From: Pampus argenteus
Lineage: Eukaryota > Chordata > Actinopteri > Scombriformes > Stromateidae
Assembly: GCA_036937835.1 (NCBI GenBank)
Contig: CM072871.1
Span: 6,925,501-6,989,500, forward strand
DNA length: 64,000 nt
Direction: 5' to 3'
Made by a program: the position numbers and the translations under genes. How positions within the stretch are numbered: the first letter of the stretch is position 1; each line of letters begins with the position of its first letter. Below, in pieces: positions 12,395-23,859 of the stretch. The notes beneath the pieces were generated by a model. It did not search any database. It saw only the letters and a program-made list of their open reading frames with translations, and had not been told where the DNA came from.

Positions 12395-15300
12395 GACTTC
12401 ATTGCTATACAACAGAAGTCCAAAATGCTTTGGTGAGCTTGTAGTCTGAACTAGACAAACAGAACAACATTTAAGATATATCCTTATATTGTAAAGGCCT
12501 GCAGTTTATCTTTCAAGAGTCAAATATCTTGAGGAAAAGTACTCAGATTGTATACATGTCTTTATTTCTCTTCTGTGTGTGTGTGTCTTTATACATTTTC
12601 TCTCGTCAGATTGGACCCAGGTGGGCTTGCAGAGCAGCACGGTATCAAAATGGGTGATCAGATTCTTGCAGCCAATGGGGTCAGCTTTGAAGACATCACG
12701 CACAGCAATGCAGTTGAGGTCCTGAAGAGTCACACCCATGTCATGTTGACCATAAGGGTGAGACACCTAAAGTTACAATTCATATAATTTTTTTTTAATT
12801 AACATTCGATCATTAGCCACAGCTGTTTACAGCTCGTTGGACCAAAAAAAAAAATCAGTTACTGCAGGTTTAAGTCTGACTTCAGTAATGTGAAGATCAG
12901 TGTTATATGACTAATCGTGCTAATCGTTTGCTCTGCTTTAAACGTAACAATTGATTGGGTGCTGTAAGTGCTGTGACACAATAATAAATGTTACAGCGTG
13001 TTAAACAACACCAGCTCTTCTCAGACGGGGACAGCATGAGCCTGCACAGCTGGCTTACAGCCCTTGAATTCCTTATGTGTGTCCGTGTGTGCAAGGCCGC
13101 GCTGCCATTTTTAGATAAAGGAATTGTGCGTATGTTTGTGTGTATGAATGAGCATGTGTGTGTTGCACAGTGTTTGAGTGTGTGTGTATGTGTGCTCTCT
13201 TACCTCGCTAACATTACTGTGTGCTCATTTTACTCCTCTGATCTCAGGTTCCACGTGTGAAAAACAGCCAGGGACGACGTTCATTATTCAAAGGCAGTCA
13301 GGGATCAGGTTATAATCAACAGAAAGCCTAATTTTATGTGTTCTTTCTCTCCTGTATTATGGCCATGTATAGATCAAAATCACACATCATGGAAACAGGG
13401 TTTAGTTACTAAACTCTCTCACACTTGGGCATCTAAGGTTTTTGTGGAAAATCTTATCCTTAAGTGTCTTTTCTTTGAAGTTAAACAGTGTAGCGATGAG
13501 GCAATCCCTTAAAATAGACTGGAAGAGGATACCGGACACTAATTCTTGACACAAATGACTCGTTCCTTATAAGAAACAGTGGCAGAAGCAGCGTTTCCCA
13601 AACTCTTTTACACCACAGCACCTCCTCTCAGTGATGTATATCATGTCCACTAATAAAACAAATAATATTGTAACATATATGAAATAACATCTTTTTGTTA
13701 CACGTAAAGGCCAGATTAAAGAGAGTAAAGCTGTCTGAGAAAATAACCCATGAAGAGAAAATTAACAGTGAGAAAAAAAGGAAATAAGCAAATCATCCGT
13801 CCTCAATGCAACTCAGTAGCACCTATTTTAGGAGAAGAATTTGCAAAAAGTAAATAGGCAAAGCTTGTCTACTTCATAAGTGCCAGACACACATGTAGTG
13901 TGTAATTTTCCAGTATGATTATGTTGACTGTTTCATGTTCTTGCTAAATTTTTTTTTTTTTTTTTGCCCTTCAATAGGAAGCTGGAAGATACCCTGCATA
14001 CAAGGAGATGGTGGCAGAATATGGCTGGCTCGACAAATGTACGTTAACTATCCCAAAAGACTGTTTCACAAAATATTATTTAATATAAGATAGAGATTTT
14101 AAGAGTTAAAAATTCTCATTTTCGGTTGCAAAAGCACCATGTTAGATTCTACTTGGAGATCTTACCAAACAAAGTAGCATATTGGCTACAGGAAGCCTGC
14201 TTATACTAAAACCCTGTCATTCATTTTCTTCACAAATTCCCTGTTTTTCAGTTTGCTATGAGTAACTCTGATAAAATCCAGGGATTAATTCAGTGTACTC
14301 AAAGGCAGCTCAGTCGTCTGGAACACAACACGACCTGACATCTGGGTCTCTGGGTGTTTATTTTTTTTACGGTACAAGGAGTCATTTTGGAGTCAAATTG
14401 GAAAAAAAAGAAAAAGAGAACTCCTGGTTCATCGTCTGTCTCCCAAAATCTTAGAGGATTAACAGGACATGAGATCAGACAGGTTTTGACCCAAACAAAC
14501 CAGACGGTGTGACGTAAGGACATTAAATGTCCTGTGCAAAATAACTATGCATCTTTTCCGTGTGTGTGTATGTGTGTACTTAAATGAAACTAGACAGTTT
14601 CATAAGGTATTACATTTGGTGCCTTAAGATGAAAACAATAATATTCTGAACACCCTCTAAGCTTCCTTCATTGTAATTATGGATTTTTTTCAACAGTGGC
14701 CAATGGGGGCCCTGCACCATCCTCCCAGGGTTCAGACTCTAACTCCTCTGCCTCCTCGTTGTCCTCCGGCACCCCTCTGAGCTCCCTCAGTGGTCTCTCC
14801 CAGGTCCTTTTCCCTCCTATCTTTGGCTCCGAGATGGTAGACGTTGCCATCTCCACAGAGGACCGTTTCCGACGTCCAAACAGCGCAGAGAGAACTGCTG
14901 ACACTGCCATGCAGACTGATCCCCACCCTCCAAACTACCTGGAACACCCGTCACCTAATATCTCATACCCTGACAGGCTGGTCACCTCAGAAACCAGACG
15001 GACTGTTGGTGCCACGGTGTTGCTTAAGGATACACTCATACGTGGGAAAGGGGAGGGGCCGAGGGACATGAATGGAGCTGGGGACGGTGGGTGGGGACGG
15101 ACGAGGGCGCTGTCACCAGGGGACCAAGAAGTAGCAAAACACTCACCTAAGACGGAGGCGCTGATGGCCCTTAGCAAACCACGGAAGCCAATCAGGCGTT
15201 CCCAGAGCCACATCACTGTGTCAGGTGAGACCCAGGCTCACTGGGATTGTAGGCAGAGTGAAAAAGTTCTCTGTATGAGAGGTACACCGATAAATTGGCA

Positions 15301-18300
15301 GGGCTGATACGAGCCTATTGCATATATATCAGTACCATTGTATATATCGGCCGATAAATTACAGTAAATTTCATTAAAGAAATGCCAAGGTATGTTAGAT
15401 GAAGTGAGATAATCACCAAAGTCATTACAGTTTATCCTCCGGGACCATGAATCATTCCAATAGTTGTTGAGATGTTCCATAAAAATGATGATCGGCCAGT
15501 ATATCATTGTCAGATTTTTTTGTCCTCTCATATATCGGCCTCAAAAATTCTCCATTGGTTGGTTATACTCAGTATTGTTGTTTTTGCTTGTTTTGGCAGT
15601 ATCATCCATCTCATTTGAGAAATCAAATGATAGCACACGTCATGGCACACTGACAACTGTGGCCACAATGAAGCACAATCAGGTCCAGCTATTTAGTTGT
15701 TTTTGACAGTATCTGCGTTCACTAAGTCGAAATGAAATCCGCTCAGACCATCCACACGTCTTTCCGCGGCTTTCCACAGGGCATCAGTCAGTTTAATGAC
15801 ACCTCATTTTTCCTGTCACTCCAGGAAGTAAACAAGAACATCCAGACTCTACACAGCTGACTTAACCTCCAGACAGATTTTTATCCAAGAACACAAAGTT
15901 AACACAGACTCATGATTAATCACTGTCCTTTGCCCTACCTCTGTGAGAAATGAATAAGAAGAAGCATATGGAGTAATATCCATCTAAACCTTGGCCGGGT
16001 TGAGTTATTAGCCTTTCCTTTTCAATTTATCCAACTCATTCATACCTCCAGGAACTTGCAGGGGCTTGGGGCAAGGCCCAGGGCTGACCGGACATTTGTT
16101 ACGTAAGCTGGAACACTTCGCTGTAGTGCTCTCAATAGATGGGGGGGGGTGTGATCAGGTTGGTGTAGCTGCAATTCATCAGTATTACCGTGTTACTTTC
16201 CGCAGTGGCAGATTTACTGCAGTGAACAGAGAAGCTGACTGGAAGAGAAATGAACAGTCTGTGCTCATAGCAGAGAGTGTGTATCACCTGGTGTCATTGG
16301 CTAACAGTTCAGCAAAGAGCAGTATAAAGCCTAATGAATTCAACACCGTACACAAATATGAACAATGTCCCATTCTTGCTATAACACAACAAACTATACC
16401 TGCAGCAACGATGTATATATATATGCATATATTAAGTTAGTTGAATTACATGGCTGTATTTGTTTACTTTACTGACAATATCTGTTAATTTAGAGATGCT
16501 GAGCTTTGCATACTGTTTCTCTGTGTCTTCTTTTAGAGGACAGGCAGAAGAAGAGACAACATAAGGAGAAGAGCACAAAAGAGGGTAAAACAGGTCTGCA
16601 GCGCTCCAAAACCTTTGTTAACCTGCTGTTTAAGAAAGACCGTAAAGAGAAGAGCCGCTCCAAGTCACCGTCCCACCATGCCGACAGAGGTGAGGCCATT
16701 TTTTTTCTTTCTCGGTACTTAAATTTCAGATAAAGTGGTCAGAAATATGTAATGACAATGAATTCAAGAAAATGAGTATCTCTTGCTATCTGTAGATTTT
16801 CTTGTTTATGTCTTGTTTATTGCGGTTTTCACTTTTATTTCTTCAGATAAAGAGAGGGGTCGTCCCTTCCAGCTCTTGACCTCCCCCAGAGAATCCCGTG
16901 CAGGAGTTAAAGACAGCAGCCCGCAGCACCAACCCGAGACCCTGCAGCACGTGGAGGACATGGCAAAGAAGCTGCTCAGCCAGGATGAGGTGACTGCTGT
17001 GATGAGACACTGTCGGCGGGTGAGTTCTTGATCTGAAATTACCATCACCGACACCTCATTGGTGTTCGACTGTGTGTGTGTGTGTTGTTTTTTTTTTCCA
17101 CCCAGTGAATGAAAGTCAGCTACTTGAAGGCTTAAGTGTGCAGTATTGTTCCCTGAGTTACTGAGTGTCCTTGAGTGATAAATGTGTCTGGCAGCGGCTG
17201 TGACAATAGACAGATTTGGCCTGTCGTTTATGATTAGGATCAAATATCAGCCACCACCTGATCCCATTGTCTCTTTCGGCCCCTCTCACAGTCGTCAGAC
17301 AGTTTCAGGGGATCAGCTCCTCAGTCGGCTCGTTGCCACCGCTGCTTAAGATATCGAGCTTACTAAGAGCGCAGTGTGACTTTCCTGTTAATACAGTAAT
17401 TAAACACCAAAGACTGAAAACTGAGGTGGATTGTAGTGTTCTTGGAAAAAGCAAATGTGTTATGTACATATATGCAACTCTTAAAGGTGTAACTAATCCA
17501 ATATTAATGACCTGAAAACAATCAGATAACGAACATATTCTTCTTCTCTAATTTTTTTACCCACCTAATCTGTCCCTCAGTTTTTGTCCAACAATGTGAT
17601 TGAGGATTTAGTGCGCCCCCTTTTGGCAATCTTGGACCGGCCAGAAAAGCTGCTACTTCTCAGAGAAATAAGGTGAGATATATATATGTAAAAGTATGCG
17701 TATATGTTGATGTTCATGTGTATGTAAGTAATTCTGACTGATCATATGTGCTGCAGAATGCTGATACCAACGACGGAGTTGGGTCGTTTTGACAGCATGG
17801 TCATGCCCTTTGAGCTGGAGGCGTACGATATTCTCAAAAGTCGCTCAGGTGAGAAGAGAAATATAGTTTAACATTACAGTTACAATTACAGGTTAGAGAT
17901 GTATCTTCTTCTATCGTTATGTGTATTGATTTCTTTTTAGTGCGTTCTCCAGCTCTGCGATCCCCACGTAGTGGAACCCCCCGACGCCACCTCATAACTC
18001 CAATCCCAGGTACCCTTACCTCTTACCTACTCTCTCTCTCTCTCTCTCTCTGTCTGTCTGGCTGATGGACTCTCTCTCATCCCAGAGGAATATCAGATAA
18101 AAAGGAGCTTTTTGTCTCCTCCATAACCCCTCTCTTACTTTTCCTTATACATACACATACATCCACCTCCAACCCTCATAAGAACACATTTACACACACA
18201 CTTACACACACACATGCATCACAAGTACAAGATATCTCAGGTTTCCTGTGCCTGTGCTGAACATTAGGGTTGTATTACATCTCTGTGGCCTCCAGAAAGG

Positions 18301-21300
18301 ACTGAGACATGCCTTGTTGGCCAGGGTGATACTTCAGTATTACAGAGCTGCTCTTTTCCACATTGAAGAGCCATTGAGACAATACATCTTCACTTTAGAT
18401 TGACTACAACCTTCTCACTTTCTGAGGTCACAGTAAAAAGCTGATAACACATCACCGGGATGTGGATGACCTTACATTTCAAGAGATGTAAGTTGTAAAT
18501 GGGAAGCATTTATGTCCCATGTATAGGGTCTGTGTTGGCTACCATTTTAGACCTAGTTTAGAAAGTAAAACTCATTGTGCTGTATACACATATATGCAGA
18601 AAATTGCAACTTTGATGACAATGCTAGAAGGTAACTCACTCAAATTGTCCAAATTGAGCTTGTTTGATTCACAGTATCTTCGCTCACACTGACCAGCTGT
18701 GATGATCTTCTCATAACTTTGTTTATATAACAGCCGTTCTACAAATGTTCCACTTGAAGAAACATTTAAACAGTTGCAGTCTATAACCTGCGAGGTTGAA
18801 GCTGACATGTTTTTGTGTGTTTCCAGACTACAGGGGTGGATTCCTCCTCCAGCCGGTCCAGGACACAGTGAGGGAGCGTCAGTTGATTGAGGATTTGGAG
18901 AGGCTGCGTTTGTCCGGCCAACAGTCAGGCCATCTGCCTCCATCCCGTGCCTTCACCCCCCTGCTGGATATACCTGTAGACAGCTACGCCTCCTCCACTG
19001 TGCGCTCCCGCTCCTTGAGCCCCTCACCGACCCACAGCTTCCTCCTCGCAGATTCCCCACAGAGCACCCAACGTGGGCGTCAACCCAATCGCTTCTTGAA
19101 CAGCAAGGGGAACGGGGGGACGACAGGGTACGACGAGATCTCCTTGCTGTCTGCGTCTGACCGAGGGGATGTGGCTCCTGAACGAGGGCGGTCACCTGTG
19201 AGGAACGGATGTGGGAGACCCATGAGGGAGGTGAGTCCTGAGAGCATCAATGGCAGACGGAGCAGACAAGAGGGCTACACAGAGGTCAGCGTACGAGTTC
19301 CTTCACAGCGGCGAGCGAGAAACCCTCTGGTTGATGTATTTGAGCCCTCGAGAGAGAAGAGTCCCTGCACGAGTAGAGAGAACAGTCATCCAGTAAATGG
19401 ACATTCACAAAATGGTCACAGTGTGAAACGAAGAGCGACTCTGCCACCAGAGGAGTGTGAAATCATCACTTTGACCATCTCTAAAGCCAAGCAGTCACTG
19501 GGTGAGTACAATATAGAAACTGTATGCATACGTTGTATGTTGATACAACTATAACAAAATTAATTATTAAAATTAATTTCCAGCCTCATATATTCATTAT
19601 ATCACCAGTAGAGGTCAGGGCATTACTTACTACTACACTGAAAGGCTCTGGAGGAGTTAAATGCTTTAAAGATAGCTAAAATATATACACTATAGTTTAA
19701 AACTAGTTAGAATACAGGAATCTACTGCTCTTACTAAATCCCTCATTTTATAAGATTTCCTTGTGTGTTTCCAGGTATTAGTATCTCTGGAGGTATGGAG
19801 TCTCGAGTCCAGCCCATGATAAAGATTGAGAAGATCTTCCCTGGAGGAGCTGCGTCAACAAATGAGGCTCTGAAGGTGAGCAAAACAGAAACAGGGAGAA
19901 TACATGGCTAAAGGGATAAACATGTTTAACTTTAATTTACCAGAAATAACACCCTGATGAGAGCACATTAAGGCATCCATCCCGGTTTAGTGTGTCGAGT
20001 GTCAGACCTCTGTGCTGTGGTCATGAGTTGTTTGTCATAAGTAGAGTGTTTATGGAGGAGAGGGTAAAGGTGAGCAATGAGGAGTGGAGAGGAGATGAGT
20101 GGGGATCCATCTCAAGTAGCACATATCCTTCATTATTGATGAGGTACATGGGCGCTGGTCTACTAATGTATTGGTAATATATTGCCTGCACAGTAACTTA
20201 ACAGTCATCCATGGTCTTGGCCTAGCTCACTTAAACACACATGATACACACTCTCATTCACTACAGTTGACCACAGGTTAACTCTTTAAGCTCCTATAGT
20301 CACAGGTACAGCATTCAAACACTCAACACTCGGATTAAGATGCTTGAAAAGCAGTGCGTGTGTAAAGAAAGTTGTAACAGATCATACAGTGAGAGTAATA
20401 AGAATAATAAATAAATAAAAAGTTGGTATAAACTGACAACGAACTTCCCTCTTATAGCTCCCCACACACACACACACACACAGTAGCCTGACTTGTCATA
20501 CACTCCACCCAACCTCGAATGAAGGAGAAGATAAATGGGAGACGGCACAACATTTACAGGCAATATGAGAGCAACAGAAGCGTCAGGGGAATGATGGAAA
20601 GATGGAAAATAAAGCAGGATATTGGGTGTGTAAAAACCAGAAACTGGAAAAGAGAGAGACAGACTGGAAAAACAGATTTAGGCCATAAAGACAGAGAAGT
20701 TGCTTGTTAGCCTCAGACACAGACATGTGGCTACTCGGTAGCACCGCGCTGCTATCTGTTGTCTCTGTCCCACACCTTACAAACACGCCATCACAGCTTG
20801 TGACTATCAGCTCTCTGGCTCGGTGCTATCTCCTCTCCCCTCTCTCTGCAGACGGAAGTGAGGCCAGAGCAGCTCAGTGTTAACATGCATCCTGTCTCCT
20901 TAGACTCACATGATAACAGACAATCAGTGAAGAATGTTGTTTTGTGCGTGTAAAGGTGCAGGCTTGTGAACTCACACTTTCCTGCCACCTGATTTTATCA
21001 GCGGAAACCTGGACAAGAGACATGTGTCTTGCGCCTGACCCTGAAAAGACATTTTACTCTTGAAGTTTTAGCCACGATAGCAGAGTGGCTTCATGGATGT
21101 GTGTGTTGGTCGGTCCGTCCACAGCTCGCTCTGTGTCCAGACGGAAATGTCTCAACAACTACTTGATGTGTTGCCAGGAAACTTTGTTCAACTTTTTGAC
21201 ATTTGTGATCCCCAGAGGATAAAGCTTACTGATTTTGGTGATCATCTGACTTAAAGCCATCATGAGATTGCTAGCGTGGCTGCAGTCTGCGATTTGTCTA

Positions 21301-22126
21301 AATGTACATTTTCTATTCTCTGAAGTATTTCATTCACCTCCAATGTACAAACCTGAGCAAATTAAAACAAAGCTATCAGTTTGGCATCTGGCATTTGGCA
21401 AAATGAGAAGCACCACTGTTTGTGTGCATGGGCATATCTACTATCTATCTATCTATCTTGTGTATGATGATATGTGTCTCCTTAACTAAAAAAAATCTAG
21501 TTGAATTTATTTGTAATGGGCCGATAAAGATTATGAAAGATTCAGTCATCCTTTCATGCAGGCTGTAGTCATTTTACAGGCCATGTTATTTTTGGATCAT
21601 GATGTCCATTGGCTAAAAAGGAGAGGAAACCTCATAAATGTGCTCCATAAATGGCCATAAAGAAGATGGGGGCAGCTTAGGTTGTGATGTATTTAATTCA
21701 AATAAATTACTTTATTTGAAAAAATGAAAAAGCACAAAAGACTATATTGGTGAACACCACACTGGTCTGATGAGCTGCAACAGACGCTGTCAGGACAAAA
21801 CTCTTGAATATGTTTTTTCCCTTCTTCGACGGGATAGATAGAATTGGCTGGTATAAAAAGAAGGGAAAATCAGTCTATTTGTGACTAATGACTTAAGAGG
21901 AAAAGGGAAAGGGAAAAAGACATGATTGGTGGAGGCACAACAATGGCCATCGTCCTTGTGTGTGCGTGTGTGTTATGTGTTTCTAACCTTCACTGAGGTT
22001 GCGCACATCAGGCAGGTGCATCCTCGGCAAACGCTCATGACATCAGGGGAAGTTCCTCTCCTCAGGGCTCCAAAGATGTACCACACTCTGCTCGCATCCT
22101 GCAGGAAACAGAAAGCAAATGATCCC

Positions 22127-22167
<41 letters not shown>

Positions 22168-22619
22168 TCAGTGTATATTATTTCTTCAACAACCTTGTGC
22201 TGAAGGAGAAGCTCTGTGCACTAATGACAGCCTTCAGTGTGAATATATTAAAGTAATGGGTGAGAGCCCCAATTCTCTCTGGCATAAATCAGGTTCCCTC
22301 TATGGGACACAATCACTGCAGATTTATGGAAACTGTCTATGATGTTGCTCTAACAGAAAAATAGATACAGAGTGGGAGGAAAACTGACAGTTATGTGTTT
22401 TCTATATTGAATTTACCCTTTTACCTGTGTTTGCATTTACAGGCAGGCTACGAGCTGCTGTCTGTGGACGGCGAGAGTCTGCAGGGAGTGACTCATCAGC
22501 ACGCTGTGGATGTAATTCGCCGTACATTCAGCAACAAAGCCAGGGACCCAATGGTTTTTGTGGTCAAGGTCCCTAAAGTCCCAACCACCCCTACTAGCCC
22601 CAGGAGACCTGCTGACTAA
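10312..22619 (+). CDS. pdzd7: PDZ domain-containing protein 7, stereocilia ankle-link/Usher scaffold (15 coding exons)
   Basis: Exons: 10312-10504, 11092-11229, 11389-11563, 11938-12114, 12610-12757, 13978-14038, 14697-15224, 16537-16689, 16847-17019, 17581-17672, 17757-17848, 17941-18009, 18827-19501, 19775-19875, 22443-22619. Total 2952 bp, 983 aa plus TAA; all junctions are GT-AG and in frame. Domains: SSPMGRVILINSP near 49-62; PDZ1 about 72-158 (RLGFSV loop); PDZ2 about 195-277 (CLGFNI loop); Ser-rich region; LQRSKTFVNLLFKK; harmonin-homology domain about 562-643 (DLVRPLLAILDRPEKLLLL); basic/Ser-rich linker; PDZ3 about 877-972 (SLGISISGG). Human PDZD7 is about 1030 aa with the same order. 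PDZD7 organises the USH2 complex (usherin, ADGRV1, whirlin) at stereocilia ankle links and also acts in photoreceptors; it is a deafness gene and Usher modifier. The start is supported by MAR.. as in human. Only 11 residues follow PDZ3. Fish have a and b copies; linkage to sfxn3 and lzts2 hints at the a copy, but this is not proven. Confidence 0.95.
11244..11262. repeat. (TG)n microsatellite after pdzd7 exon 2 donor
   Basis: A pure TG run begins about 15 bases after the exon 2 donor (GCAG/GTTAGG). In the transcript it is a UG repeat, a type bound by TDP-43-like proteins. Confidence 0.9.
11912..11935. repeat. (GT)12 microsatellite forming the pdzd7 exon 4 acceptor
   Basis: Twelve uninterrupted GT units run directly into the AG at 11936-11937 that precedes exon 4. 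The acceptor therefore lacks a normal polypyrimidine tract; the nearest pyrimidine run (TCCTCTTTT) is about 40 bases upstream. Exon 4 use is certain from the protein, since its reading frame and the conserved PDZ2 segment require it. Confidence 0.95.
12354..12391. repeat. (TG)n microsatellite in pdzd7 intron 4
   Basis: A long pure TG run about 220 bases upstream of exon 5. It is the third consecutive pdzd7 intron with a GT repeat on the sense strand. Confidence 0.9.
12758..13977 (+). other. pdzd7 intron 5
   Basis: A 1.2-kb intron after PDZ2. It contains a GT-rich simple stretch near 13078-13195, the candidate alternative exon at 13248-13308 listed separately, and a run of T residues (13950-13964) upstream of the exon 6 acceptor. 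A segment near 13590-13620 begins with GCGTTTCCCAAACT, a motif reminiscent of hAT termini, but no matching end was found. Confidence 0.6.
13248..13308 (+). other. pdzd7: Candidate alternative (mutually exclusive) pdzd7 exon
   Basis: A 61-bp open segment has a good acceptor (CTCCTCTGATCTCAG) and a donor (ATCAG/GTTATA). It enters in phase 0 and leaves in phase 1, exactly like the next exon at 13978-14038, which is also 61 bp. It would encode VPRVKNSQGRRSLFKGSQGS after PDZ2. Either exon alone keeps the frame; including both (122 bp) would shift it. The conserved peptide GRYPAYKEMV is in the 13978 exon, so that one is taken as standard. The donor is weaker than its neighbours, so this could be a decoy. 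Confidence 0.4.
14039..14696 (+). other. pdzd7 intron 6
   Basis: About 660 bp of unremarkable AT-rich intron with short GT runs near 14562-14578. No extra exon was recognised. Confidence 0.7.
15225..16536 (+). other. pdzd7 intron 7
   Basis: A 1.3-kb intron. The 5' third carries a degraded interspersed repeat (about 15285-15545, listed separately). A G run lies at 16141-16148. No further exon was seen. Confidence 0.65.
15285..15545. repeat. Degraded interspersed repeat with ATCGGCC / GGCCGATA motifs
   Basis: The unit opens with ACACCGATAAATTGGCAGGG, carries TATATATCGGCCGATAAATT internally and closes near CTCATATATCGGCCTCAAAA. Short repeated CGGCCGATA-type motifs of this kind are typical of a DNA-transposon-derived repeat in teleosts. 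The ends are approximate and no target-site duplication was established. Confidence 0.5.
18010..18826 (+). other. pdzd7 intron 12
   Basis: An 817-bp intron starting with a (TC)n run (about 18029-18052) shortly after the donor, followed by CA-rich DNA. No other feature was seen. Confidence 0.7.
21095..21265 (+). repeat. Degraded common teleost interspersed repeat
   Basis: The order of phrases (TCGGTCCGTCCACAG, AAATGTCTCAACAACTA, TTGTGATCCCCAGAGGATAA, GATTTTGGTGATC) matches a noncoding repeat seen throughout percomorph genomes. Two relatives are in this window near 32.4-32.6 kb (opposite orientation) and 60.8-61.1 kb. It is identified from memory of the family, not by a search. Confidence 0.55.
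22131..22166. repeat. (GT)18 microsatellite
   Basis: A pure GT run 276 bases upstream of the last pdzd7 exon. Likely length-polymorphic. Confidence 0.95.
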
Positions 22620-23680
22620 CCTCTGTGCGCCTCACAGTGAGACTGCCGCTCAGGTGTGAAGGACACCAAAACCTGCAATTCCTGCGGGAGTGAATTAACC
22701 ACAGGATTCACTCCAAAAAAAAGGAAATATGGAACAGGTAGAGCTGCGGTCATAGTGAAGAGGAATGGATGCACAATAGCATTAATCCTGAACGAAAGGC
22801 AGAGGTTGTGACGAGAAGTACCAGGAAATATGTCAGAGAGAAAGGTGAACAAGACGAAGCAGGTTTTTAAGACTTACGTTGACTCTCAGCCGAATGAAGA
22901 TTGTTATAAATCACTTTTGCTACGATAAAATATAAGATACTATACTGAAGTATAAATGTTGAATATGTGTAACTTTTATAACATTTTTAGTAAAACATTT
23001 TATTAAATGCATTCATGGCAAATTAACCAGACAAAAAGTAAGCAATATTGTATGGCTTATATGATATGATCGTGTGGTTCATGACCTCCTCTTTGGTTGA
23101 AATTGTGCCACTGTTTAACACGTGGCAACCTTGCCATGACCTCTGAACACTGTCTGATTGTGGAGCCAGTGGGCTGCACTTTTCAGTTGGAGCATCTCAG
23201 TCCACCAACCCTGCAGGCCTGCCAGAGGGAGATTAACCCAGCCTGAGTTATGAGATTTATAGATTTATACCCAGATTAAAACCCTGTATTATGTCAAAAC
23301 CGATAGTTTGGGTTTAGTGGATGTCTGGGGAGATTATTACAAATTGCTGCTCAGTATTTTTGTGCTGTATTTTTCTGGCAGAAGTGCTTGTGCTCTGCAG
23401 CAATCCGCCACTTTAGAGACTTAATTACACCACGCTGTGGACTGAGTTTATGCAGACATGTGGAAGGGTTGGAAAAACATGTCAATGAGAAATGCGGGAC
23501 ATGGAGGCAAGTGACATAGTTTAAATCTAGTAGGGTAGTGGAGATACGAGCAGCGAGGTACTGTAACCGGAATATAGCGTGCATAGTGCCTGACTTCAGC
23601 AGACGGCCGATGGGCAAAACATTGATAAAATGTTACACAAACTTGGTTTTAATAAAGTGCTTGAAAAGCTGAAGGTGAAA
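22620..23680 (+). other. pdzd7: pdzd7 3' UTR
   Basis: About 1 kb of noncoding DNA follows the pdzd7 TAA. The first canonical AATAAA on the plus strand that fits a transcript end is at 23651-23656; another is at 23771-23776. The true cleavage site is not visible. Confidence 0.55.
23651..23656 (+). terminator. Candidate pdzd7 polyadenylation signal
   Basis: AATAAA in the context TTTTAATAAAGTGCTTG, about 1.03 kb after the stop codon. A second AATAAA 120 bp downstream is an alternative. Confidence 0.5.
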
Positions 23681-23859
23681 TGTTGACATGCAATTAAATG
23701 TAAAGAGGAAACCAAGTGTGTCTATGCCTTTGAGTTATTACAGAACACTTCAGATGTTTGATTTAATGGAAATAAATGTTCATTCAGTATACTCGGCTCA
23801 CCTTTGATGTGTTTCAAGTAAAAAAAAAAGCAATTAAATCAACAGTCCCTTTAAGATGT

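Larger units (their letters stand above)
19876..22442 (+). other. pdzd7 intron 14, the longest of this gene
   Basis: A 2.57-kb intron splits PDZ3 between NEALK and AGYELL. It contains a CA run near 20462-20482, a degraded interspersed repeat near 21095-21265, a CTAT tetranucleotide run near 21436-21459, an AT-rich palindrome at 21697-21720 and a (GT)18 microsatellite at 22131-22166. No exon-like open segment with flanking splice sites was recognised. Confidence 0.7.

Noticed and set aside
13590..13625. A hAT-like terminus (GCGTTTCCCAAACT) in pdzd7 intron 5
   Set aside because: No opposite terminus and no target-site duplication could be found.
16066..16440. A 124-codon plus-strand open frame inside pdzd7 intron 7
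   Set aside because: No splice sites in a usable phase and no resemblance to PDZD7 or another family.
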